A stretch of 64,000 bases of DNA from the NCBI GenBank assembly GCA_905147135.1, contig LR990067.1, positions 4,216,001 to 4,280,000 of the forward strand. Reading direction: 5' to 3'. Numbering within the stretch: position 1 is the first letter of the stretch; each line of letters starts with the position of its first letter. This document shows, piece after piece, positions 1-12,270 of this stretch. Source of the DNA: Blastobasis lacticolella. Lineage: Eukaryota > Arthropoda > Insecta > Lepidoptera > Blastobasidae. Under the pieces are notes generated by a model. It saw only the letters and a program-made list of their open reading frames with translations, ran no database searches and was not told where the DNA came from. The position numbers and the translations under genes were made by a program.

Positions 1-52
1 CTGCCCTCACAGCCTATAAGGACTCTACATGCACAGTGCAAGACTCCCAACA

Positions 53-436
53 AATTACTGGTCGTCTTGGCGTTAATGTCCCGCTTGCTTTCTTGGGCGC
101 CCGAATCGGCAAATCAGGTATTACAGTGGCCTCCGTGACAAGGAACCTGACCAGATTGGATCATGGTTACACATTCAGTCGCCCCGCAATCCATGCAGGT
201 TTCATCACGATGTTTTCTGTCACCGCAATAGCATCGGTGTTCAAATAACCAAGAAAAGGGTCATTGGTACACGGCGGCATTGGGGTTTGAATCCGGTACC
301 TCCAGGTACGAGTTGGACCCTATAACAATCTGGCCATCGACGACTCGTACAATCATAGTAGACGCTACAGGCAAAATACAAGTCACCACCAGGTAAGGTG
401 GCGGTCAAATGCCTGGCTAGTTAAAAAAAAAAGAGT
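53..436 (+). mobile_element. Retroposed block flanked by a 19-20-bp target duplication
   Basis: cagtgcaagactcccaaca occurs at 35-53 and again at 438-456. Between them lie a reversed family-A SINE (61-345) and a LINE tail (about 385-433) ending in an A run. The duplication right after the A run marks the insertion borders. Confidence 0.6.
61..345 (-). repeat. Family A SINE (tRNA-headed)
   Basis: Reversed and decayed; tail gcgttaatgtccc, head ggccatcgacg. Confidence 0.6.
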
Positions 437-766
437 TACAGTGCAAGACTCCCAACACAATGTTGGCTGTCAAACAAACGGGAACACTGAAAACCAGCGT
501 CACATGCTGGCATATGCTGAGTGTGGGCCCCATTGCACTCTCTGCATGGCACAGGTAACGAGATCAGACCATATTTTTTCCGTCGATTCATATCTCTGTT
601 TTTTATTTTCGTTGAATAATTTTGAATAATGTGCCGTGTATCTGCGTGGAATAAACGTATTTTACTTACTTAAACATATGGCTGGCTCAGTACAAGACTA
701 CCAAATTACTAAAACACCATCAAACGCCACAAGGCTGATATTATATTCGTTGAAACTCTGTTTCAG

Positions 767-3040
767 ATATTGGGGACAAGCTAATAGAAGTGATTGGCCT
801 CGAAAACTGTCTCCACATGGGTCAAGTGCGAACGGGTAAGTGAACGAAGTGATCTTCAAGTTTTATCCATCGAAAATAATTTAAATACAATAACACATAC
901 GAAAGAGTCTAGCCGCGTGGTGTCCGGCGGAGTAGAATAGCACCAACCCGACTAATGTTTTCGAGGCAAAAGATCCAAGAGTCTCCGTAGTCTGGAAAAT
1001 GGGCAGCAGCATTTTCCATTGTTATATTTAAACACTGCGATCTCCAACCTGCCTGCCAAGCGTGGAGATTACGGCAGTAACCTCCCTTTTCGTTGGAGAG
1101 ACCCTAAGTCCTGCAGTGGACTGTTACGGGCTGTGATGATGATGATACGAAAGAGTGCGCTAGAAGTGCGCGCCAGATAACGTTGCTTGCGGATGCCATA
1201 ACCTTAAATCAAACTTATCCAGATAAGTTTCTACTTTTAGTTTATCCAGTTAAGCACTCTACAATCTTAGTTCATTTATCCAGATAAGTAACATTCCAAA
1301 AAATATACGAAAGAGTGAGACAATGAAACCGTAGAAAAGCAACGTTTTTTTTATGTTAATGTGCAAGCACCTGATGAAGGATCACCGTCGTCCACACTTT
1401 TAACACCTTTCTGGGCAGACATTTCACCGCCATCTCTTATGGAAAGCGAAAATGCGGCCGAAGAATTTAAAAATAGCAAATACCTCAAAGGCCGGCACCG
1501 GATCCGCTCCCCATAGGTATCTGCTACCTAAAGGGTCCTGGACGACGGTGGCCGCTTTCCATCAGGCGGACCGCCCGTCCGTGTGCCGAGTTAGGTAATA
1601 ATAACCCTCGGCCGATCAGTCGCCTGAATGTGCAGGTTTCATCACAATGTTTTCCCTCCCGTAATATTCATATTCATATTCATTTATTCATAGTAAATAT
1701 TTTACATCGTCATATCAATATACATTATGTTATAATTAATAGCATCGGTTAGCATTCAACGTACATAACTCAGAAAAGAGTCATTGGTGGGCCGCAGTGC
1801 GATTCGAATCCGGCACCTCTCGTTTACGAGTCGGATACCTTAACTACTCGGCCACCGACGCTCCCAATAATGACACGGAATAACTTACCATAACTGCACG
1901 TCTCTCGGATTGTAGCAATACTCGCTATTAAATGTATTAGCCGTGTGGTGTCCAGCAGAGCAGAACCAACCCTTGATGCTCGTGGGTGTCGTACAAAGCG
2001 ACTTATGTTTAGAGTCTCCAAAGGTTAGAAAATGGGCAACAGCGTTTTCCAGTTTTATATCTACAACACTATATCTCCAGCCCGTCTGTCAAGCGTGGAG
2101 ATGGCAATAACCTCCCCTCGCGCGGGAGAGGCCCTAAGTCCTGCAGTGGACTGTTATGGGCTGTGATGATGATGATGAATTGTAATCAAAGAGGTCTATC
2201 CCGTTTCCCGTCAGGTCTCCGCGCGTCAGGCAAGCGGCTGGCGCAGTGCAGCTCGATCACGATCACCACCAAGCGGACATTCCCGATGCAGATCGACGGC
2301 GAGCCCTGGATGCAGCCGCCTTGCAAGGTAGGGTTCTAATGGTGGGGTCTGCGGTAGGGTAAGCGAATTGAGTTTATGGGTGCTGCATTATTTGCAAGCC
2401 TGTTGGCCGCACCGTATGTATGTATACATACATACATACACTCTTAATTGCTTAATAAATAAGTACAGGAGTTGCAAAATTATAATTTTACGTAGCAAAG
2501 GCGGGCTCTCACAACGGGATTCCTTCCAGCCAACCTTAGACCCACTGCAAGGAGATCTAAAAAGCGGTGGAGGTAATATTGAGCAAATACAGATTATTTA
2601 TTATTATTTGAACCGTTATTGTCAAAATGTTACCGTTTCATTGACAAAAATTCAATGGACAACTGAATTAGGACTGAATTAAATCTGGACGATTGAAAAT
2701 TGAAATTATAAATTTAATTAAAGACTGAAGAGATATTGCAAGAAGAGATTGTCTCTTGTCAGATTTTATTGTCTGGAATGTTAGTTTAGTATACGTTTTT
2801 GATTTGATTATATGTGGTATCTGATGGCAAGTGACGATGCCAGCATGGTAGAATTTCGACAACGGACTTTAGGTACGCTTTACTAGCGCCTATGGGCTTT
2901 GCTGTTAGGAAAACTATAATTACTCAATAATATTTATTACTTTTCAGATCACCATCACCCACAAGAACCAAGTCCCAATGCTGATGGGACCAGAGCCAGA
3001 GAAGGGCAGGGGTTTCTTCAAACTGTTCTCGCACTGCTAA
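767..3040 (+). CDS. Dgk: Diacylglycerol kinase (type I), last three exons
   Basis: The enzyme phosphorylates diacylglycerol to phosphatidic acid and so ends DAG signalling at membranes. Three exons join in frame: 767-835 (69 nt, after tttcag, before gtaagt), 2215-2327 (113 nt, after cccgtcag, before gtaggg) and 2948-3040 (93 nt, after ttttcag, ending TAA at 3038). They encode about 90 residues matching the end of the DGK accessory domain: exon 1 has [17 protein letters not shown], exon 2 has RLAQCSS and [13 protein letters not shown], exon 3 has [13 protein letters not shown] followed by a short tail ending FSHC. From family knowledge, these blocks are typical of the alpha/beta/gamma (type I) group; the EF-hand, C1 and catalytic exons must lie left of the window. 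Intron 1 holds two family-B and one family-A retroposons; intron 2 holds a LINE tail. Reading is strong because phases 1 and 0 agree across both introns. Confidence 0.93.
909..1144 (+). repeat. Family B retroposon with target duplication
   Basis: Starts ctagccgcgtggtgtccgg, ends in gatgatgat, and is flanked by atacgaaagagt at 897-908 and 1145-1156. About 240 bp; no clear Pol III boxes. Begins 73 bp after the diacylglycerol kinase exon donor. Confidence 0.8.
1475..1612 (+). mobile_element. Degraded LINE 3' fragment
   Basis: ggacgacggtggccgctttccatcaggc matches, reversed, the fragment at 27990-28098. It lies in intron 1 of the diacylglycerol kinase gene. Confidence 0.45.
1617..1866 (-). repeat. 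Family A SINE, partial
   Basis: Head and middle on the minus strand, with about 80 bp of AT-rich insertion at 1662-1742 splitting the aaaacatcgtgatg block. In intron 1 of the diacylglycerol kinase gene. Confidence 0.7.
1940..2178 (+). repeat. Family B retroposon
   Basis: Ends 36 bp before the acceptor of diacylglycerol kinase exon 2215-2327. Confidence 0.8.
2425..2590 (-). mobile_element. LINE tail with CATA microsatellite
   Basis: Reverse of 41885-42062: a tacatacatacatac run at about 2427-2442, then an AT stretch and cttccagccaaccttagacccac. It lies in intron 2 of the diacylglycerol kinase gene. Confidence 0.55.
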
Positions 3041-3183
3041 CCTTCTGTTCTAAACTTATCTATCAGCTGATCTTCCATCTGATTTATTTCCGTTTCTCTG
3101 TCTTTATTACCAACAATAACGAAGACCGCGACTGATATTTCAGTTTTGCTCCTTGTGAGATTGTGTGTGAGGAAGTTAGACAT

Positions 3184-3189
3184 AATAAA
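3184..3189 (+). terminator. Probable poly(A) signal of the diacylglycerol kinase gene
   Basis: AATAAA lies 144 nt after the TAA stop at 3040. A second AATAAA near 3870 is a later alternative, but a MITE (3345-3478) separates it from the gene. Confidence 0.5.
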
Positions 3190-3344
3190 ATTCTCACTCA
3201 GGAAGATTGCAAAATAATATTTTTTTATTCTGGCTGGCACTTTTTGATTTTTGGTCCAACAATTTTTGCAACGTGAATTATGTCTTTTCTCTTGTTTGAC
3301 ACTTAGTTGCAGCCAAATGATTAACGTGGCAAACATGCACCCAC

Positions 3345-3478
3345 GGCTAGCACAGCTGTGTTCTCGCGCGCGATAAGCGAGAAATGGCGTAACATAAATG
3401 TTGCTATCTCTTTCGTCTTAGTATTGAGAGAAAGAAACATAGGCTCTCTCGTGGCGCGGTCACACTTGTACTAGCTAT
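3345..3478. mobile_element. MITE G
   Basis: Ends ggctagcacagctg and cttgtactagctatgc; internal ctctttcgtcttagtattgagagaaag is shared by all four copies. Confidence 0.65.
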
Positions 3479-3479
3479 G

Positions 3480-5010
3480 CAGCGGGACAGCTATCTCGCT
3501 CTCTCACGCGCTACACAGCTTGTCCTGATAGGTCTCCTACCGGCTTCGCCCAGGTCTTTTTTCCATTCTTGATTCTTCATTCTGGATAAAGCTGCTGTAA
3601 ACAGGGCGAGCAACATTCTCATAAATTACACTCAACAGCTTTCAAAGTGTAAAATTTAAATGTCAGTAGTGGCTTTGAATTCCGCTCGTGACGTTGGCAG
3701 GGTAATCTGTCCTACTGTCGGCAGGGTAACTAGTAGGGTATACTACCCAAATATTGACAGTGGTATGAGTGAATGCATGGTAAATATAAAATTTATAATG
3801 ATGATTATCATTGTGTGGAGAACAAGTTGATTTAGTAACAGATTTCAAGAATAATTTAATTTTAAAAGACAATAAATATCAACCCTGCCAATATTGGAAT
3901 TTACAACAATGAGCGTCAAAAAATCATAGTATGTGTTATACTATATAAGAAATGGTGGAGTACCGAGTAAGTATATACATATTTTGAACTAAATTATATG
4001 ACGTATAATTTACTTTAATTTTGAATGGAACTTGAGGATTAAAATATAGAAAATAACTTAATTTGAGCTAAAGCACATTGTGCTTTTAGCTTGAAAATGA
4101 CCGAATAGCGAGTTAAAAATGTTTGAATCATAAAAAAAAAATATTAACTGACACAGTGTAAAAAAAAACAGGAAATAAGTATCGCAATTTTGAAATGTAA
4201 TTTTGTTGTCAACAACAGTGACACCTTCACAGAGCTAGATAAGTTTGTGTCTTTACAATAATTTATGTCGATCACCGGTATGTTGTAAAGATTTCCATGA
4301 ATGTTAATTTGAGTTAGTAATAATATAATGAGCGATTGGAATATTGGTAACAACTCAATTTTTTCTCTGACTCAAATTACAAATCAGAGTATGGCTGTTA
4401 TTGATTTTTCAACAATTTCTAAATTTATTAGAAATATCAGTCAACGTGTAAACTTGTATTTTTACCGACACTGAGAAAAGTTCAGTAGATATATTTAATT
4501 CATTTTAGAAATCATATTATTCAGAATAGGTATATTAAATGCTTAACTATATCGGCCTTATGAACCAAAAATAAATAGCTAGTTCATCAGTATTTTTGTG
4601 ATTAATTTAAAAAGAAAAGGAATTAAAATAGATCCTGCCAAAAATGTTGACTATTTTGCCAAGCTATATTTAATTTTACAAAAAATATTTTACAATGCAT
4701 TTAGGCTGATGCTATCGACATTCACTTTACACTTATTCCAAATATTTTACTACAACGATATTCATTTAGTATATAATTTTATAAATAGAGAAGCATAGAG
4801 TAGTCATGCTTAGCCATAGGGTAACGTACCAAATACCTGACGTCCATTTTGCTATTAGATATTGTAAAAAATATGTATTTTACCTCCTCTTGATGTTAAT
4901 ACTGGGCCGTCACTCTAGCTACAATATTCTATACAATGAAATAATTAAACCACAAGTGTAACTTAATAACAGCGGAGGATAATTTTAACGCTCATTCAAC
5001 GATATTAATA
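3480..5010. other. AT-rich sequence without recognised features
   Basis: Short reading frames only; homopolymer A runs near 4133 and 4160. Confidence 0.6.
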
Positions 5011-5011
5011 G

Positions 5012-5336
5012 AGCATCAGTGGCCTATTGGCTAGCGAGACGGACTATTAAGCGAGAGATATCAGGTTCGATCGTCAGTGCCGCCTTGTACAAATGACTTG
5101 TTTTGAGTTCTGTACATTAGTTGAACACTAACCGATGCTCTTATAGTGAGGGAAAACATCGTGAGAAAACCGCAGCACATTTAAGCGCCAGAATGTGTAA
5201 CCATGATCCAATATGGTCAGGTTCCCCTGTTAAGGATTCGGCAGTCGCTCTACTGTATTTACCAGATCTGCCGAATCCTGGATCGTGGTCAAGACGGACC
5301 TTACACTGCGCAACGGGGATGTTGACGCCAATGATT
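5012..5336 (+). repeat. Family A SINE
   Basis: Almost full length, diverged in the anticodon-like region, ending gttgacgccaatgatta. Confidence 0.7.
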
Positions 5337-5339
5337 AGT

Positions 5340-8335
5340 TATAAAAATAATATTAATAACAAATATATGTCTACAAAAATATCGCGCAGTATTGACATCG
5401 AAGTTTCCATGTCTTGTAAATATCATAGGGCGCTATCAGTCCAGTTATATTTTTTTAAATTAATTTTAACGCATACTCTGCAATAACATTTTTCCGAATA
5501 ATTTTTATACTAAAATTTAATTTTAACCAGATTACAATTAAATAAAGGTATATAAAATTTAAAAATAAATATTTCTAAATCTATTGAATTCTACAAGACA
5601 TGGAGGCTTTTCAATCTTGAAGTGTTCCAAATAATTATACATGAAATTAAGTAGTGACGCGGTATCGTTAGATTTCCTTCGATAGATATTGAGAATATTC
5701 CTTGTCAATGATGCAAGCATGTTGCTTGTTGGGTTTTGTTATTGTAAATTATAAAAAGTATATAACTTTATTTAACATAGGTAATATATTATAAGCTATT
5801 TACTTAGATATTATTTACAACACAATTTAAACAATTTGTTATGATTAAAATGCTTAGTTATTTCGTCGATTATTGTTATTGATGAGTTGGTACTTATTTT
5901 GATTTAGATTGCATTGCAAAACAATCAACGTATATATTTGATTCAGTCTGAATTGTCCTAAACGGTAAACAAATAAGGCGTAGGTACTAGCGACCAAATA
6001 ATATTTAGAGGGTTGAAGTATCACCGAATGAATGATTTGTGAAATGAAAACGAAAATGAAGTGAAATGACTAATTCAATTAGTCATTTAATGCAATAAGA
6101 ACTATACACCACCGAAACAACCAGCCAACCAAAAATGCAATGGTGGTCCAGATAAAATTATTTTAAAGTTTTTAAAAGTAAAGCCAGGCTTTCGTAGAGA
6201 GCAAATTTTCAAAGTGAAAGATGGTTAATTCAAAATTATTTTTTAATCGTTTTAATATGGTTGGTAAACCAATAAAATAAAATATGGTTCAAAGAGATTT
6301 TATATCTATTTCTATAAGCCTAGTGTGGGCCGAATAAATATAATTTATTTTAATCTTTTTCACTCATCACAATATACTTCTACCATCTCTACACATCATA
6401 GACAAAATAGACATACGAATGTTTTTTGTTTATTAAATCTGTAGCAGTAAGTAATATTAAAATTTATTTTTATCGAAATTATTTATTAAAATGAATAATT
6501 TGCAACAGTATTAATTGAAATTCCCATTCTATGTGTTTTTATATAATTCAAGAGATCTATACACAATGTACGTAGCGTAATCGATACGGCAAGTCGTGAT
6601 TTGGTTACGAGTGTAGTTGACCATTTAAGACAGAATAAATATATTTTAGTACTTAATTTGTTTAAATGCAAGTAACTACTCTTTATCATCAATTTAAAAG
6701 TCGAACATACATTTATAGGAATGTATTATAATTTACTGCTACCGTATATGAATTTGCCAAGAGATATTAAATAATACAACCAAAATTATAAGGTTACCTT
6801 TTGTAATTAAATATCACCACATTATTATCTATTTTAGAAATAATAAATATATTTAAATCGTAAGTACATACACTTTATCAATTTTTTAATGTTTTAAATG
6901 TTTTATAAATTAGGATAGATCACTTATTGTAATTTGGATGTAAATATGTGCTAAAATTAGTAGGTACTTTAAAAATACATTTAGTATTTTTGTTATTTTA
7001 GTTTAGAACATAATATAAATCATGATGAAAAGTAGCCTACTAATTTTTTTACTTATTAAAATTCGGTTACGAATATTAATAAAAAATATATTAAAATAAT
7101 TATTTCCACGATAAATCTTTAGAAAACTTTAAAGAAGAGTTTTAATACTACGGAATTTATGAAATTTCGCAGCCCTTACATTATAATGTACCTTACCTAC
7201 TAAAAATGATTATATTTTGTAAAAAAAATCGATATCAAAGTCGTGCCAAGAAATCAATACGTCCCTTGATTCCTATGCCATTTGTTTTTTAAAATATATT
7301 TCTATAGAAATTTTTAAAATATTATCGAATTAGGTTTAGATAAAATCTAGTCTCGTCTTTGTTTTCTTTAAAACATACCAAAATATTCCCATCTCAATAT
7401 TGTTCTGTAAAGTGTTTAAAATTCCTTTTGTATTTAATTAAAAGGTGTTTTAATCTGTGGTATTAAAATTGTTACAGTATTATGTTGTTATTGCAATAGT
7501 AAATATTTAATATTATTTAGTTTTTTAATGGAAACTAATGTAAACATTTGTTGAAAGCGGTTCTTTCTTATACCAGAAGGATTTAGAATCACACTGTAAA
7601 CATTTTTTTTTCAGTAAGATTATAGTATATCTTAAGTTACCAGTTAATATTATAGCTAGGTAGTTATAAGTATTTAAAATAATTATAACTTCTGTTGATG
7701 GTGATATCTGGTCCTTCTAGTACGGAAAATATATTTCTTTACAATTGTGGATTTAATGTGTTTGCCTCTTTATAACACCGTCAACACACCAGTATTTATT
7801 GTACAAATAATATTTATATGTTTCAATTGACATTCCTTATCTAATATTAAATAGTTACTTTATTAACTCGTACTGTGTAGGTCTGTATTTTGTGTGTCCA
7901 GGACCACCAATACTCCTATCAAATTCTTATGTGTAAGTGTATAATGTATTTTAGTCTCATTTTTAGTATAATTGCAATGGAGAGGCAAATGCCTTTATTA
8001 AAATATACCTGCATATTTATAAAATTATTATTTTACGATATTGACTATAAACACGATTATTATTATATTTACTTATATTAAATTAGATTTATGAAAGGTA
8101 TCGAATTATTGTCGTGTAGATGTAAGAAAATGGCTTAATGCATAGTTAAATTGGAAAAATGTTTCGTTATTAGTTTTTAGTTTATTATCTTACGAATTAG
8201 AGTGAGTTTTAAGACATATAATAATTTTAAGCTTTTATTTCTTATAAACAACTTGACCTGGATTTTTGTTCCTCTTAAAAAATACCGTCACGGGGCCCTA
8301 AACTGTTCAAGCAGTCTCCGGGTCTCCAGCGGTTC
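5340..8335. other. AT-rich block, nothing recognised
   Basis: Very AT-rich over 3 kb, the longest stretch in the window free of SINE or LINE copies. No splice-bounded exon was found. Confidence 0.6.
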
Positions 8336-8470
8336 TTTTTTTATGACCTCCATCTCACTTGATAGTATATGTGACGATGCGGCCGAGAACAAAGCATGCC
8401 TGTCTAGGAACAACTTATTCACTCTAGCCTTGAAGGCGTCCAGATTATAATGATCAGGAATGACACTCGC
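8336..8470 (-). mobile_element. LINE C-terminal fragment (AFKARVN family)
   Basis: Reads NLDAFKARVNKLFLDRHALF on the minus strand. The same block recurs at 28099-28256 and 30055-30165. Confidence 0.6.
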
Positions 8471-9311
8471 ATATCTTGGTGAACCAAGGTCTTGATTAGT
8501 ATTATTAATGTTTACTAAATGAATTAGTTTGAAATACATAATTATTTATGAATTGTAAAAAAAAAAAAACTAATTTCAACTAAACATAAAAATACAGATC
8601 AAGTTGTAAAAATTACTCCAAAATCCTATGTCGTAGATAGTCATTACATATTATTTGAAAATAAAAAAATATATAACGAAATTGCGATGTAAAACAATTA
8701 AAAAATCTGTGCCAGCTTTAATAGTGTTGTAAGAAATATTGAATATTATAATTATTATTACAAAAAAATATTATTATTATTATATTACATTATTAAAATA
8801 TTATTGTAACAATTATATGTGCATTTGGAATTTAATATATTTTTTAATTTCCTTCAACAAAAACTTGCAGATTTTAACAAATACCCGATGGAGTGTATTT
8901 CACTGTCTTTATTATCATGTCTCTTTAATACTGTCGTAAGTAAACTATATTTCAATAAAAAATACAAAGGGATTAAAACATTTTTGGGATTTCTACTTGC
9001 CAAATTTTTATTTTATTTTAATAATTATGCTTTATTATTTTTCTCAATTCACTTGACCATTCCTAAGACATTCCTATGGACGTACTAATTATATTACGTC
9101 CATTGACTGCCTCGATAATGGACATAATTACAAACAGCACAGTCTAACATTAGTCTTTGTTAGTAAACAAAGACATTCCCATTGCAAAATCTCGTAGAAG
9201 TACAAAACTCCAACTTATAATTTTGTAATTAATATAGCTAATACTAAACCCTAGTGACCCTAAAATCCCTGTCCAGCTCAAATGGCATAAGCATATAAAT
9301 AAATACAAGAC

Positions 9312-9622
9312 CTGTGATGCTCTATGGCTGCGAGACATGACCAGCGCTGACAAAACACGTTCGCGAACTCCACGCCAACGAAATGAAAATTCTGCGACTC
9401 GATCGTGTAAGTAACGAGTACATCCGTGGCAGCCTTGACGTGAGATAAGATCGAGGAGGCTCGCCTGCGCTGGTGCCTACCCAAGACATGAATCGACATC
9501 GCTGAGTTGGATGCGAGAGCCAACGGCTTACGACGCGAGGATGCCGGATGCAGACCGGGCGAAGTGGAGGAGAATGAGTAGAAAAACGAGCAGACCCTAT
9601 CAGAGACAGGATAATGATGAAT
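9312..9622 (+). mobile_element. RTE-type LINE 3' end
   Basis: Decayed C-terminal coding region (LYGCET-like start; DANGLRREDA-like block) ending in ggataatgatgaatga. Frameshifts throughout. Confidence 0.7.
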
Positions 9623-9686
9623 GAATATAGCTAATACACTACATACAATACAAAACATCATAATAAAATTAAAAACATTAGATTCT

Positions 9687-9710
9687 CTGTGTGTGTGTGC
9701 GCGCGCGCGT
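9687..9710. repeat. GT/GC dinucleotide microsatellite
   Basis: (gt)n passing into (gc)n, an alternating purine-pyrimidine run able to adopt Z-DNA. Confidence 0.9.
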
Positions 9711-10122
9711 ATGTATCTGTGTAATGTAGGTATGTTCCTTTTTATACATTCGGCAGTCTTATATAACATTGCATCAAGTTTGAAAATATAACATTATTGA
9801 GTAACTGCAATACCAAAGCGATAAAGTGAAATAGAGCGCGTAATAAAACTAAATCACATTTTTTGTTTTATTGTAAAACAGACGCTGTGCTGTAGCCACC
9901 AAGAATTTTGTTTATTTCAATATTTTTAAGGCTTTCTTTTCATCTTTTGAAGATGCTCCGAAGGATTATAATTGTGATGGTAAGGATTTTTTCAAAAACA
10001 TACCTTTCTGCCGCCGAAACCGCGGTGTCGTAACTGGTTGCGATTAGGGACTTTTTCGCGCTCCCGACCCGTGGTACAAGTACTAAAAAATATTTTATGT
10101 GAATATATTAATCGCAAAGGAC

Positions 10123-10486
10123 GAGAGTCGGTAGCCGACCGGTTAGTGCATCCGACTCGTAAGCGAGAGGTACCGGGTTCGAATCCCACTGCGGCCATGT
10201 ACCAATTATTCTTTTCTGGGTTATATACATTAGTTGAATGCTAACCGATGCTCTTACGGTGAAGGAAAACATCGCGATGATCCTGCACATTCAGCCGACT
10301 GAATGTGTAACCATGATCCAATCTGGTTAGGTTCCCCTGGTAGCAGAGTCATGAAGATCAGATCGCAGTCGCTCCACTGTAATTATCTGATCTTTCAAAT
10401 TGTGGATCATGGTCAAGGCGGACTCCGGGCCCTTGTGCGTGAGAGCACAACCGGGACATTAACGCCAAGATGATGATGATGATGAT
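10123..10486 (+). repeat. Family A SINE, reference copy
   Basis: The 5' head has a Pol III A box (tagccgaccgg) and B box (ggttcgaatcc) and folds like a tRNA with loop ctcgtaa, that is a Thr(CGU)-like anticodon. A roughly 250-bp body and an (GAT)n tail follow. About 330-360 bp in all. Confidence 0.85.
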
Positions 10487-10753
10487 ATTAATCGCAAATG
10501 GCACAAATATTAATCTACTCCCTTTTCCTCACAGCTGCTAGTAGCCATCGTGGCTATGGTGCGCGCGCGCATAAAGCCATGCCCTTTGTGCGTGCCGCCG
10601 CCAGTCAAAGCGACCTCACGAGAAGATATCACGCCTGAATTGATGATACTATGATTCCACTGCATATGCGCCTCCACTGTGATTCTCGACGACTCTACAG
10701 CGACTCTACAGCTTTTCTACTAGAATTATTTTTCTATTTTTATGGCTAGACCA

Positions 10754-10970
10754 GCCAGGGGGCGCTGTGACATCTCAAATTCGATATTTTTACTAGCTAA
10801 AAAACTGTATTAAAACGTCACTTAAATTTATTTTCGACAACGGCTGTTGAAGATAGTGGAGAACATATTTTTAGCTGCAGTCGACCTTTCATAGTCATTA
10901 TTGATGGAAATGTGTGGCTTGAATAAATTTCGAATTCATGTTGTCACAGTGCGAGAATTAGGGCCCTGGC
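10754..10970. mobile_element. 217-bp element with GCCAGGG ends
   Basis: Starts gccagggggcgctgtgaca and ends with tgtcacagtgcgag then gggccctggc. A second copy is 43618-44112 and an end fragment lies at 61070-61110. Confidence 0.65.
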
Positions 10971-10974
10971 ATTA

Positions 10975-12265
10975 ACAGGTGATAAATATATATCTATCTC
11001 TCACAATATACAGTCACAATAGTGATTCTACTGTATACTATGATTCTGTTGCTTTACAGCTATTCTGCAGATACTCTACTGGTACTATTACAGCTGTAGA
11101 TCTGTAGTGACTAGACTATTGTGACTTATACTAAAGATAAATTGTGACTCCTTTCATAAATAAATACAAAAAAATAAAAATTATTTAGTTCAGACCGATT
11201 TCATCATATTAATGTTTATCTAGAATACATTCCTTTTGGTTTTATACTGGATGATATTATTAATGCTATTTTTGTTTTAATCAGATGAAATCCAGTATGG
11301 ATTTAATATTATTTTGTTGTTTTTGCGACTATACTGTGATTTTTTACGACTCTACCGCAAGACTACTAATATTAACACTGTACATAGTGACTTTAAATTC
11401 ATGATATCAATACCATTTTACTCTGTCATTGTTTTGTTCAGAGTAGATTCTTGTTGACTCACCTGTTCCATTTTTAGCCACGAGCAAAGTTATCTTTCTC
11501 GAATGAAATTCTACTTGCACTCTACAATTTCTACTGACTCTACCGACATTCTACCATGACTTTACTAGCACTTAACAATGACTACAGCTTTACTAAGACA
11601 ATTTAGAGTCGATAAAAAATGTAACTATACGTAGATTTAAGAAGTAGACTTAAAATTAAATTATTTAAATATACTTGTTTGTTAATTGATTGCCTACACC
11701 GCTCTACATAGCTCCATTCGGGTTATCTAAGGTTACCTGGAAGAAGTGTCCTTTGCGTCAAGCCCGCAAAGTACTATCTTATAACTGTGTTAAGTAAACA
11801 TGAAATACACATGCACAACATGAAATAGTTTATGAAATTGGCAGTTTAAATAATTCCCTACACATATGATTCAAACAATATTTTTTAAAAATTAAGCTTA
11901 ACTGTTGAGTTAAGCTCGCCATTGTACTTAAGTTACATTCTGTTAAATTGTATTTACAATAAGGAATTGAGAATTGAGAAAGTTAAAAATGCCCATTAGT
12001 TATGAACTAAATTTTGTTTGTAATGTTTTGTACTTCATTTAGTTATATTGTTTAAAAATTTAAATATGTATCTACAACTTTTTTTCTTTTAACTATTTAA
12101 TAATTACGGAAGTGAATGAATGAAACGAAATAAATAATCAAAGTAGTTTAAAAAAAAAAATATAAATTAGGTAGTTTAAAATGTATATTAAAAACAACTA
12201 AACCAAAGGTGTCCAAAACAACTAAGTGCTGTTTTGTATGGACGTAGAATATAGTTCCACAAAAT
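10975..12265. other. Intergenic or intronic sequence with recurring gactctac words
   Basis: ctctac, attctac and gactctac words cluster at 10668-10720, 11020-11110 and 11335-11600. No gene seen. Confidence 0.4.
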
Positions 12266-12270
12266 CTCAC

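Larger units (their letters stand above)
8475..10115. other. AT-rich sequence around an RTE tail
   Basis: TTA-rich microsatellite near 8743-8805; otherwise only the LINE tail at 9312-9622 and the GT/GC run. Confidence 0.55.

Noticed and set aside
512..555. Additional diacylglycerol kinase exon ending at gtaacg
   Set aside because: Its frames do not match the family region expected before exon 767-835 and the acceptor is poor.
9278..9769. 163-codon minus-strand ORF
   Set aside because: Covers a decayed RTE tail on the opposite strand and a dinucleotide repeat.
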